Shown here one piece after another: positions 53,799 to 61,609 of a DNA stretch of 64,000 nt (the first letter of the stretch is position 1; every line of letters starts with the position of its first letter). Under the pieces are notes generated by a model. It ran no database searches. It was not told the DNA's origin and was given only the letters and a program-made list of their open reading frames with translations. The translations under genes and the position numbers were made by a program. This DNA comes from Bacteroidales bacterium UBA6401 (GTDB taxonomy: Bacteria > Bacteroidota > Bacteroidia > Bacteroidales > UBA932): contig DJPX01000018.1 of NCBI GenBank assembly GCA_002438635.1, positions 17,095-81,094 of the forward strand. Reading direction: 5' to 3'.

Positions 53799-54775
53799 AG
53801 CAACTGTATCCACTTTCGGCGAAAGGTCAAAAGATAAGGGAGGGTTGCATCAAATCCATCAAGGATATTCTGCGTGCAGATGATAATAGAATTATATTGC
53901 TGATAGGCCCTTGCTCTGCCGATAGAGAGGATGCTGTAATGGAGTATCTGGGTAGACTGAAATGCTTAAGTGATAAAGTCAGAGATAAAATATTCATAGT
54001 TCCCAGACTCTATACCAGTAAACCACGAACTAGCGGTAACGCTTACAAAGGGATGCTTCACCGGCCAGATCCGCAATCCCAAACTGATGACATACTTAAA
54101 GGTGTACTTTCCATAAGGAAAATTCATCTTCGGGCTTTGGAAGAAATAGGAATGGGATGTGCAGACGAAATGTTATACCCTGAAAACCATAGATTTATCT
54201 CTGATCTTCTGTGTTATGTCACGATAGGAGCCCGTTCTGCCGATGATCAACAACACAAACTCACGGCAAGCGGATTAGATATACCTGTGGGAATAAAAAA
54301 TCCACTAAACGGAGATCTGCATGCTCTCTCTCAGGACATTATTACAGCACAGAACCCCCACCTTTTTATTTACAGGAATTGGGAAGTTCATAGCCACGGG
54401 AACCCTTATGCTCACGCCATCCTTCGAGGTTATGTAGACCATGATAGCGTGCACCACCAAAACTGCGATCGGCAATCCATTGAAGGACTATCTACTATTA
54501 TGCGAGACTACCCTATCCAGAACCCTGCCATCATAGTGGATTGTAATCACTCTAACTCTGGAAAAGATTATCTAAAACAGAGAGATAACGCTATCAAGGC
54601 ATTGGAATTAAAGAGCAGTCATAACAACTATCTAAAAGGTCTTATGATAGAGTCTTATTTAGAAGATGGATGTCAGGATGAGCATGGGACAATTTTCGGG
54701 AAATCCATTACTGACGCGTGTCTAGGCTGGGAAAAAACTGAAAAACTCGTTTTAAAATTGGCCGATTCATTTTAG
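53759..54775 (+). CDS. 3-deoxy-7-phosphoheptulonate (DAHP) synthase, class I
   Basis: The frame opens with GTG at 53729; the ATG at 53759 (MEFKRRLPIPKEIKQLYPLS) fits the AroF/G/H N-terminus (338 residues). Active-site parts are LLIGPCSADRED with the metal cysteine, VPRLYTSKPRTSGNAYKGML with the PEP-binding lysine and arginine, GARSADDQQHKLTASGLDIPVGIKNP, and VDCNHSNSGKD. It condenses PEP and erythrose 4-phosphate, the first step of the shikimate pathway. It resembles the class I-alpha enzymes of Firmicutes more than the I-beta mutase fusion I expect in Bacteroides. Confidence 0.93.
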   Translation: MEFKRRLPIPKEIKQLYPLSAKGQKIREGCIKSIKDILRADDNRIILLIGPCSADREDAVMEYLGRLKCLSDKVRDKIFIVPRLYTSKPRTSGNAYKGMLHRPDPQSQTDDILKGVLSIRKIHLRALEEIGMGCADEMLYPENHRFISDLLCYVTIGARSADDQQHKLTASGLDIPVGIKNPLNGDLHALSQDIITAQNPHLFIYRNWEVHSHGNPYAHAILRGYVDHDSVHHQNCDRQSIEGLSTIMRDYPIQNPAIIVDCNHSNSGKDYLKQRDNAIKALELKSSHNNYLKGLMIESYLEDGCQDEHGTIFGKSITDACLGWEKTEKLVLKLADSF

Positions 54776-54793
54776 GGAATGCCGATTTTTGCT

Positions 54794-54801
54794 TATCTTT
54801 G
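54794..54801 (+). promoter_or_regulatory. -7 box directly before the DUF1846 gene
   Basis: TATCTTTG fits TAnnTTTG; TTTA, one change from TTTG, stands 19 bases upstream (54771-54774). Transcription would begin at about 54806-54809, only a few bases before the ATG at 54811, giving a nearly leaderless mRNA. Confidence 0.55.
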
Positions 54802-54810
54802 AACCCCGTT

Positions 54811-56274
54811 ATGAAATACGGGTTTGACAACGACAAATATCTAAAAATTCAGTCCGAACACATTAAACAGCGTATATCGCAGTTCGGCGACAAACTTTAC
54901 CTCGAATTCGGAGGAAAACTTTTCGATGACCATCACGCAAGCAGAGTTCTGCCAGGCTTCAAACCGGACTCTAAGATGCGAATGCTTCAGCAACTATCCG
55001 ATAGCACTGAGATTATTATAGTAATAAGTGCTTTGGACATAGAGAGAAACAAGGTAAGAAACGACCTTGGCATTACCTATGATATGGATGTACTAAGGCT
55101 TCACGACGAGTTCGAAAGACATGGCTTTCTGGTGAGTGCCGTGGTTATAACACACTATAATGGTCAGTCAAGCGCCGACAACTATAGAGCAAAATTGGAA
55201 AGGCGTGGCATCAAAACCTATTACCACCATACTATAGAGGGTTATCCTAATAATGTGGCACTTATCGACTCCGAAGATGGTTTCGGAAGAAATGACTATG
55301 TTCCTACCACACGACCACTTGTTGCAGTAACAGCACCAGGACCCGGAAGTGGAAAGATGGCTGTGTGCCTATCGCAGCTTTATCAAGAGCATAAAAGGGG
55401 TATCAAAGCCGGCTATGCCAAGTTCGAATCGTTCCCAATTTGGAATTTGCCTTTAAAACACCCTCTTAACCTAGCGTATGAGGCTGCCACTGCCGACATA
55501 AACGATATAAACATGATAGATCCTTTCCATCTTGAAGCATACGGGAAAATGGCTGTAAACTACAATAGGGATATTGAAATCTTTCCTGTACTAAACGCCA
55601 TATTCGAAAGCATTTATGGAGAGAATCCATACAAGTCCCCTACCGACATGGGCGTAAACATGATAGGGTATTGTATGTGCGATGAAGATCTATGCTGTTA
55701 TGCTGCTAAGCAGGAAATAATCAGGCGCTACTACGATGCTCTTTGCAGGATGGCCGATGGCGCTGTTAATGATGCTGAAATTAACAAGATAGCATCGCTG
55801 ATGAAACAGGCCAAGATTGACACCTCATTTAGAAGGACTACCATTGCAGCTAAATTGAGAAAGGAAGCAAGTGGTGGACTGGCAGCCGCCGCAGTTGAAT
55901 TGGCAGATGGAACGATTATTACAGCCGGGAGCAGCCCTTTGATGGGGTCAAGCGCCGCACTGCTCTTAAATGCAATAAAGCACTTGGCAGGAATTGATCA
56001 TAGCGTAAAGCTCATTCCTCGCGATATGATTGAGCCTATCCAGAAAACTAAAGTCTCTTATCTTCACGGGCACAATCCGCGTCTTCACACTGACGAAGTG
56101 CTCGTGGCACTTTCCCTTCTTAGCCTTACAGATGACAAATGCAGAAGAGCACTTGCGCAGCTCCCAGAACTTAACGGATGCCAAGTTCACTCCACCGTTA
56201 TGCTTTCCGAAGTGGATAGAAAGGTATTCAAGCGTTTAGGGGTAGGTTTAACTTGCGATCCTATAAGAAAATAA
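54811..56274 (+). CDS. DUF1846 domain protein
   Basis: The frame opens with TTG at 54799 within the promoter box; the ATG at 54811 (MKYGFDNDKYLKIQSEHIKQRI) gives the usual family N-terminus and 487 residues. The protein is cytosolic, with conserved blocks LYLEFGGKLFDDHHASRVLPGF, VAVTAPGPGSGKMAVCLSQLYQEH (a P-loop-like GPGSGK) and YDMDVLRLHDEFERHGF. The family is widespread in gut bacteria and has a nucleotide-binding fold, but no function is established. The acyltransferase gene follows 6 bases after its stop. Confidence 0.88.
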   Translation: MKYGFDNDKYLKIQSEHIKQRISQFGDKLYLEFGGKLFDDHHASRVLPGFKPDSKMRMLQQLSDSTEIIIVISALDIERNKVRNDLGITYDMDVLRLHDEFERHGFLVSAVVITHYNGQSSADNYRAKLERRGIKTYYHHTIEGYPNNVALIDSEDGFGRNDYVPTTRPLVAVTAPGPGSGKMAVCLSQLYQEHKRGIKAGYAKFESFPIWNLPLKHPLNLAYEAATADINDINMIDPFHLEAYGKMAVNYNRDIEIFPVLNAIFESIYGENPYKSPTDMGVNMIGYCMCDEDLCCYAAKQEIIRRYYDALCRMADGAVNDAEINKIASLMKQAKIDTSFRRTTIAAKLRKEASGGLAAAAVELADGTIITAGSSPLMGSSAALLLNAIKHLAGIDHSVKLIPRDMIEPIQKTKVSYLHGHNPRLHTDEVLVALSLLSLTDDKCRRALAQLPELNGCQVHSTVMLSEVDRKVFKRLGVGLTCDPIRK

Positions 56275-56280
56275 AAAATC

Positions 56281-57387
56281 ATGACGAATGAAAGAGTAGT
56301 CTTCATCGACTATCTAAGGGTTATAGCCTGCTTTATGGTGATGCTGGTTCACTCCTGCGAACCATTCTATCTAGGAGGCGAAGGGACACTTATTCTCAAT
56401 CGCACCAACGGGGTAATAGTCACTTTAATAGATTCCCTGTTAAGACCTTGCGTGCCACTTTTCGTGATGGCGTCCAGTTACCTATTGTTCCCTATCAAAG
56501 GTGAATGTTGTGAGTTTTTCCGCAAACGATTCAAAAGAGTAGCTATACCTCTTATTATATGGGTATTACTTTACGCTTTGATACCACTCTATGGATCCAC
56601 GTACGAATTCTATAAAAGTGGCTCTGTCTTGAACTCTTTAAAACAGTCCATATTTAACTTTCCTGGAGCTGCAGGGCATTTGTGGTTTGTCTACATGCTT
56701 TTAGGGATTTATCTTGTTATGCACATCTTTTCCGCATGGATAGAAAAAGTAAGCAAAAAGGGAGAACAGTGCTTTATCCTTTTGTGGCTATTCACTACGA
56801 CGATTCCATTCTTAAGGCTTCTTAGCGGAGGAAATCAAGTGTGGGGCGAGGCCAATTGGAACGAGTTCGGGCTTTTCTACGGGGTCAGCGGCTTTATCGG
56901 ATATGTGATATTAGCTCACTATTTTCGTAAATACCTTAGTGATCTATCGTGGAAGAAAACGATTCTTATTTCAATTCCACTAATTATTATAGGGTACAGC
57001 ATATCTGCTGGGTGGTTTTGGAATACCATGCCTAAGGAGTTTCCTGTAGAAAGTACAATAGATCTGGCTGTATATATGGAGACCGGTTGGGGCTTCTGCA
57101 CTAGTGGAACCGCTCTTATTACTATAGGATTCTTTCTTACAATAAAAAAACTTAATGGCGATAACGCCTTTTATAGGCACTTTATACTTCCAATATCCGG
57201 CGCAAGTTATGGTATGTATCTAATGCACATATTTTTCCTGTGCTTTTTTACTACGGTATTTCAAAACGCTATTAATTCCACCTTACTTGTTATATTTCTA
57301 ACCGCCTTATGCAGTTATGGAACATCATTTGCAGTTAGTTACCTCTTGGGGAGAGTTCCCAAATTGGGAAAATATATCGTAGGATAA
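56281..57387 (+). CDS. Acyltransferase 3 family membrane protein
   Basis: The 368-residue protein begins RVVFIDYLRVIACFMVMLVHSCEPF, the typical first helix of OafA-like acyltransferases with the catalytic histidine in MLVHS. About ten hydrophobic helices follow, including GAAGHLWFVYMLLGIYLVM and a late SGASYGMYLMHIFFLCFF. Such enzymes O-acylate sugars of the cell surface; the substrate cannot be read from the sequence. It is close behind the DUF1846 gene and 17 bases before the next exported-protein gene. Confidence 0.9.
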   Translation: MTNERVVFIDYLRVIACFMVMLVHSCEPFYLGGEGTLILNRTNGVIVTLIDSLLRPCVPLFVMASSYLLFPIKGECCEFFRKRFKRVAIPLIIWVLLYALIPLYGSTYEFYKSGSVLNSLKQSIFNFPGAAGHLWFVYMLLGIYLVMHIFSAWIEKVSKKGEQCFILLWLFTTTIPFLRLLSGGNQVWGEANWNEFGLFYGVSGFIGYVILAHYFRKYLSDLSWKKTILISIPLIIIGYSISAGWFWNTMPKEFPVESTIDLAVYMETGWGFCTSGTALITIGFFLTIKKLNGDNAFYRHFILPISGASYGMYLMHIFFLCFFTTVFQNAINSTLLVIFLTALCSYGTSFAVSYLLGRVPKLGKYIVG

Positions 57388-57404
57388 TTAATTTTAATTC
57401 AGTT

Positions 57405-58139
57405 ATGCGTAAGTTTTATTTAATTCTATCTGCACTTTGGGGGTGCTTGTTTTTGAGTAATGTTTGTTATGCTCAAGACAGAATTTATCTTTATGATTCT
57501 AATCAGGTTATAGAGGCTAAAGTCGTGGAGATTTCAGATAACGACGTACTTTACAAAATGTTCAATAATCTTAATGGGCCGGACTATAGGATTTCGACCT
57601 CTAAGGTCGCTGTCATAGAATTCGAGAATGGGACGAAGCAATTTTTCAAAACTGAAGAAACGGGGCCTTATGTCTTTTACGATAATGAGTATTTAGGTTA
57701 TTGGAATGGGCATTTCTATAGGGGTCACAGAAGACTTTCACAGAAAGAAATAAGTGACGCTATAGGGTACTCTTTATATGGTAGTAAATATAGAAAGGCT
57801 ATGAATCAATATACATACGGGGTGCTTCTTACCATTTCGGGGGCCATAACTGTATCGCTAACTACGGCCTTGGCATGTATCAATAACGATTATAATAATG
57901 ACCCTGCTTTCCAAGACCCATTTTTTAAGAAACGTGACAACACTGTAGGTGTAATCATAGGATATGTAGTAGGTGCCGCATGTCTTGGATCCGGTATTCC
58001 TTTATGGATAAAGGGTAACAAAGGACTTAATGAGATAGCTGACGATTTTAATCGTAATCAGAAGTCTTCATCGCAGAAAGATATGTCTTTGATTCTCGGA
58101 AAAACTTCATCTGGATTCGGGTTAGCACTTAATTTCTAA
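57405..58139 (+). CDS. Exported protein with repeat-like N-terminal module
   Basis: The 244-residue precursor has a signal peptide (MRKFYLILSALWGCLFLSNVCYAQ). Residues about 25-85 (DRIYLYDSNQVIEAKVVEISDNDVLYKMFNNLNGPDYRISTSKVAVIEFENG) match the N-terminal module of the protein encoded at 59303. Two hydrophobic stretches lie at about 140-165 and 180-205 (GVIIGYVVGAACLGSGIPLWI). The function is unknown. The stop is followed after 21 bases by tandem hairpin repeats. Confidence 0.8.
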   Translation: MRKFYLILSALWGCLFLSNVCYAQDRIYLYDSNQVIEAKVVEISDNDVLYKMFNNLNGPDYRISTSKVAVIEFENGTKQFFKTEETGPYVFYDNEYLGYWNGHFYRGHRRLSQKEISDAIGYSLYGSKYRKAMNQYTYGVLLTISGAITVSLTTALACINNDYNNDPAFQDPFFKKRDNTVGVIIGYVVGAACLGSGIPLWIKGNKGLNEIADDFNRNQKSSSQKDMSLILGKTSSGFGLALNF

Positions 58140-58160
58140 ATATTCCTTCATCTTTAGCAG

Positions 58161-58193
58161 TTTGTCCGAGAAAAGGGCGTTTTTTCGGACAAA
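58161..58193. repeat. 33-bp palindromic repeat, copy 1
   Basis: Arms TTTGTCCGAGAAAA and TTTTTTCGGACAAA pair over 14 positions (one G-T in RNA) around a GGGCG loop. It is identical to copy 2. Confidence 0.9.
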
Positions 58194-58210
58194 CTATCTT
58201 TAATTACCAT

Positions 58211-58243
58211 TTTGTCCGAGAAAAGGGCGTTTTTTCGGACAAA
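58211..58243. repeat. 33-bp palindromic repeat, copy 2
   Basis: It is identical to copy 1 over all 33 bases and starts 50 bases after it, with a 17-base AT-rich spacer. The pairing extends by one more T-A at the outside. Confidence 0.9.
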
Positions 58244-58294
58244 ATACCAAGACGAAATTATTTCGTTCGTAAAAATAGTAAAATCAAAACGATA

Positions 58295-58378
58295 ATGAAG
58301 AAAAGAAAGTATTTAACTACCAATCTTCACATTTCATGTGACGAAGGAGTAAGTGGCTACGCTTGCACTTGCTATTGA
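58295..58378 (+). CDS. Possible 27-residue cysteine-containing peptide
   Basis: ATG to TGA encodes 27 residues beginning MKKRKYLTTNLHIS, with three cysteines in the C-terminal half (SCDEGVSGYACTCY). The start is preceded by AT-rich sequence. The Lys-rich start and Cys-rich end recall short Bacteroidota peptides, but no processing enzyme or related copy is near. It may be chance. Confidence 0.25.
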   Translation: MKKRKYLTTNLHISCDEGVSGYACTCY

Positions 58379-58528
58379 TAGGTTAATCCTTAGATAGTGA
58401 AGGTGTGAGTTGTGTAACTTGTATTCTCGTCAAGGCAGTCCAGAGCCCGGTTATAGAGTATGGTTATTTGGCCCACACTTTCTTTGTTATTATGGCTGTA
58501 AGGGTTCAGCAGTCTAAAATTAAAATGT

Positions 58529-59176
58529 ATGAAGAAATTATTAGTAGCATTGATATTGGCATTATCCATCACTACTATCAGCAATGCACAACCTACCTAT
58601 CACGATGAATACCAGAACATCTTGCTAAAAGTAGGATATAATTACCTTAATCACAATAAAATAATTGAAAGTTCATATAATACGTTGTCCCTCGAAGCAG
58701 AGGTATTATATAGTTTTATGGGCTCTAAAGTAAACCTTAAAGCAGGAAAAGACTACTTGTCATTCAGTCCAGTAGGTATTTTAATGTTCATGCCAGCAAT
58801 AGTACTAAGAACTTTCGGGGATCTTGATCCATCCTCAGCAGGATTATTTATGCTGTTTGCTTTTTCAGCCATGCAAATTCACATCCCTGTTACTGATTAT
58901 ATAGAGATAACTGGAGGTTGGGATGCATTGAAGTTCACAAAATTAAAAAACATAAATGATGAGACTTTTTACTGCACTGGTGAACTAAACGCAGGTTTTA
59001 ATTTATTTTTTAACGATAACTTCTTCATTAGTGCACTCTATGAATACAATCACTCTCATAATGGCTTTATTAAAGCATGGAATTGGCTTAATGAACCTAT
59101 TCATCAAACAATTGATTACCAGCCAACATGGCTTAACGGACATGCTTTCAGCATAAGACTTGGATATTTGTTTTAA
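58529..59176 (+). CDS. Exported probable outer-membrane protein, unknown
   Basis: The 215-residue precursor has a signal peptide (MKKLLVALILALSITTISNAQ). The mature part shows alternating hydrophobic patterns (ITGGWDALKFTKL, CTGELNAGFNLFFNDNFFISALYEY) and ends in an aromatic residue, IRLGYLF, as outer-membrane beta-barrels do. A hydrophobic segment at about 80-115 (VGILMFMPAIVLRTFG, GLFMLFAFSAMQIHI) is atypical for a barrel. No family is recognised. Base composition is more AT-rich than the core genes. Confidence 0.75.
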   Translation: MKKLLVALILALSITTISNAQPTYHDEYQNILLKVGYNYLNHNKIIESSYNTLSLEAEVLYSFMGSKVNLKAGKDYLSFSPVGILMFMPAIVLRTFGDLDPSSAGLFMLFAFSAMQIHIPVTDYIEITGGWDALKFTKLKNINDETFYCTGELNAGFNLFFNDNFFISALYEYNHSHNGFIKAWNWLNEPIHQTIDYQPTWLNGHAFSIRLGYLF

Positions 59177-59302
59177 CGATTTATTTTAGAAAAATGGATC
59201 CAATGTAATAGTATTGCAGTATTCACTTGAATTGACGCAATAATCCGCGAAATAATTAAACACCTTTTAGAACAAATTAATTATCAATCAAACCATACAC
59301 TT

Positions 59303-60163
59303 ATGAAAAGAAAAATTAAACTCGTTTTAGTCTTCTCCATTTTATGTACTATGGCCTATTCACAGGACATTCTAACACTGAAAAACGGCGAGCAAAGTGT
59401 CGTTAAAATAGAGAGCGTATCTGACGATACTATCGTCTATAGATTATGGTCAAACCAGAATGGTCCTATACGTACAACATCTATCAAAAAAGTAAAATCT
59501 ATACAATACGCGAATGGACAGAAAGAGACATTTCTCGACGAGTGGGAAAAAGACCAAGAAGAGCAAAAAATCAAGGATAGTCTTGGCCGTGTCAATTTCA
59601 TTCCCAAATTAGTAGTAGGAGTCTATGCCGGACCACAACTTTGCCAGACAGCTATTCATGCCCCAGGTGACTATAGTGACAAAACTTATGGATACAGATT
59701 TTCCCCAACATTCGGAGTAAATGCCCTTTTGGATTTAACTTACTACACCACTTTATATGGAGGGTTAGGGTATTCCATAGAAGGTGGCCACTTTGAAGAC
59801 TATAATAATCAAGAATATAGATGCAACTATGTAACTCTTGATACTGGTATATGTATTTTTGAAAGATCATGTATAATAGCACTTAGAACAGCCTTTCTAA
59901 CAAATGGTTCAGGCTATGAAAACGATGTAAAAATATGTGGAAAAGAAAGTTACTCTCCAGTTAGGTTCGGATTATATTATTCCTTGAGAAAAGAACTAGG
60001 GAGCAAAAAGCAACATGGAATAGAACTCTACAGCTGCTTTTCATTTACCGATGTATTGTCACCAGATAACTGGAAAAGTGGAGAAACTACCAGAACCAGT
60101 AACGGAGTCTGGGGAATCAAATATACTTACCACTTCATTTCAAAGGAATTAAAGAAAAAATGA
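59303..60163 (+). CDS. Exported outer-membrane-like protein with the same N-terminal module as 57405
   Basis: The 286-residue precursor has a signal peptide (MKRKIKLVLVFSILCTMAYSQ). The module at about 22-80 (DILTLKNGEQSVVKIESVSDDTIVYRLWSNQNGPIRTTSIKKVKSIQYANGQKETF) is homologous to that of the protein at 57405. A charged linker (EWEKDQEEQKIKDS) follows, then a C-terminal region of beta-strand character (VVGVYAGPQLCQ, TTLYGGLGYSIEGG, GVWGIKYTYHF) like a small porin-type barrel. The function is unknown. Confidence 0.78.
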   Translation: MKRKIKLVLVFSILCTMAYSQDILTLKNGEQSVVKIESVSDDTIVYRLWSNQNGPIRTTSIKKVKSIQYANGQKETFLDEWEKDQEEQKIKDSLGRVNFIPKLVVGVYAGPQLCQTAIHAPGDYSDKTYGYRFSPTFGVNALLDLTYYTTLYGGLGYSIEGGHFEDYNNQEYRCNYVTLDTGICIFERSCIIALRTAFLTNGSGYENDVKICGKESYSPVRFGLYYSLRKELGSKKQHGIELYSCFSFTDVLSPDNWKSGETTRTSNGVWGIKYTYHFISKELKKK

Positions 60164-60227
60164 TTACATTCGCCATCATGTTATTAACCAACTAATGCTA
60201 AACCTCATTACAAAAAAAGTTATTATT

Positions 60228-61259
60228 ATGAAAAAACATTGTCTCAATAGGGCTATCATAGCTCTTTTGCTCATTGGGTTTGCTTCTTGTGACAAAGATA
60301 ATAATGTAGAGTTGGAAGAAGGCATACCCGTAACTAAAGAAATTTACTGCATAAGTGAGCTATTTACTCCCCAAAATGTCAATTTCAATTGTATTGGAAT
60401 TTTAATTACTGATAAATACCACATCAACGAAAAAGGAGAGTACTTTAAATATGGTATAAGGCTTAATATTCCCCTCCTTTCAGGAAAAGAAAGTAATTTT
60501 GACCATGCCAGACTGCAGGATTTTGAAGGAGTATATACTGATATAGATGAAATAGACTACTCTAAAAAAACATGGTCCATAAAAGAAAGCTACATATATC
60601 ACTGTGATAAAGATGGAAAATTAATCAAAAAACAAAAATTTGACGATAATGGACAGATTATCATCAAGAAAACAAAAATAGGATCATACATTTTAATCGA
60701 TGCTGCATGTAACGAAGAACGAATACACATCGAATACAATGGTGAAGATTATCTGATAAACTCTCTTGATTTAAACAATAGTCATAGGCCAAGATCCAAT
60801 ATACCATACGACATAGATAATCTAACATTTACAAAAGCGTATTACATATCCTATGTCTATACAGATAAATATAATACGGACTATCAACTATGCGGATTGA
60901 CTTTAGCTTCTCCTGAACCTATAGGAAGACTCAATCTTGTTTTTAATTTACCTATAGGAGCTTCTTTACCAACCACAGGTACTTACACTGATTTTAGCAC
61001 AATTAAAGATTTTAACGAAAGAATAGAAGGTCATCCAAACTCATTAATGAGCGGATTTCATACTAGTACAATAAATTACATAGTGACCTGCGGGTGCCAA
61101 TACTATGATGGATGGAGGTCAATCTTGGGATATTTCACTAATGGGACAGTTAATGTAGAAAGCTACACTGATGATACATATCGCATTTATGGAGAATTAT
61201 ATGATGTGTATGGTAAAAAATTTTCTTTTGATTATGCCGGAATACCAATAGCAGGCTAA
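60228..61259 (+). CDS. Lipoprotein of unknown function
   Basis: The frame is open from 60195, but the ATG at 60228 starts a lipoprotein signal peptide (MKKHCLNRAIIALLLIGFASCDKD), giving 343 residues with the acylated Cys near residue 21. The mature part is hydrophilic and beta-rich with Tyr- and Asn-rich stretches and no repeat or catalytic motif I recognise. It is the last of a row of exported proteins on the plus strand. Low GC content suggests accessory origin. Confidence 0.75.
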   Translation: MKKHCLNRAIIALLLIGFASCDKDNNVELEEGIPVTKEIYCISELFTPQNVNFNCIGILITDKYHINEKGEYFKYGIRLNIPLLSGKESNFDHARLQDFEGVYTDIDEIDYSKKTWSIKESYIYHCDKDGKLIKKQKFDDNGQIIIKKTKIGSYILIDAACNEERIHIEYNGEDYLINSLDLNNSHRPRSNIPYDIDNLTFTKAYYISYVYTDKYNTDYQLCGLTLASPEPIGRLNLVFNLPIGASLPTTGTYTDFSTIKDFNERIEGHPNSLMSGFHTSTINYIVTCGCQYYDGWRSILGYFTNGTVNVESYTDDTYRIYGELYDVYGKKFSFDYAGIPIAG

Positions 61260-61609
61260 TCGATACATCGAAAGAAAACTGCACTGCCATTAAGCCAATG
61301 AATGGAAAGCATAATCGTAATTGATTTATCAACCTGAAATTCACCTTTAGAAGATACCCCTATTCTACGTGCTTCTAGAAAGGATAAGGTTCAAAGGTGA
61401 TCGCAAAAAATTTTCACCTTTGCCTGCTACCCTTAATAGAATACCCTACAAGGCACATAGACTTCAAAGGTGTTTTTCAGGTTTCTCCACGTCCCTATAA
61501 CGAAAGAAGGGTGACTATCAGCCCTTCGACTTCATAGTCACCCCGAATATAAAGTCAGAGGCCAACCCTTTTGGGTCAGCCTCTTCCCTTTTATTTTACA
61601 AAGCACAAA
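61260..61609. other. 350-bp convergent intergenic region with hairpins
   Basis: No gene is seen. It holds copies of the motif CACCTTT or its complement AAAGGTG (near 61341, 61394, 61415 and 61473), of which CAAAGGTGA and TCACCTTTG pair at 61392-61422. A perfect 10-bp hairpin GGGTGACTAT/ATAGTCACCC lies at 61509-61543, followed by the terminator hairpin at 61557-61586. Confidence 0.7.
61557..61586. terminator. Terminator hairpin between convergent lipoprotein genes
   Basis: AGAGGC pairs with GCCTCT, enclosing ACCC/GGGT around TTTT. A T-rich tail (TTCCCTTTTATTTT) lies on the plus side. On the minus side it follows the stop at 61610 by 23 bases, so it may act both ways. Confidence 0.75.

Larger units (their letters stand above)
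58140..58528. other. 389-bp intergenic region with tandem hairpin repeats
   Basis: The left part holds two identical 33-bp hairpin repeats. The middle holds a possible 27-codon frame rich in cysteine (58295-58378). The remaining 150 bases before the next gene show nothing I recognise. Shadow frames here have no coding character. Confidence 0.7.

Noticed and set aside
58161..58243. Two-repeat CRISPR
   Set aside because: Only two copies with a 17-base AT-rich spacer, strongly palindromic over the full unit, and no cas genes nearby.
56281..61259. Genomic island with mobility genes
   Set aside because: The accessory tail is AT-rich and of unknown function, but no integrase, transposase, tRNA boundary or direct repeats mark an inserted element.
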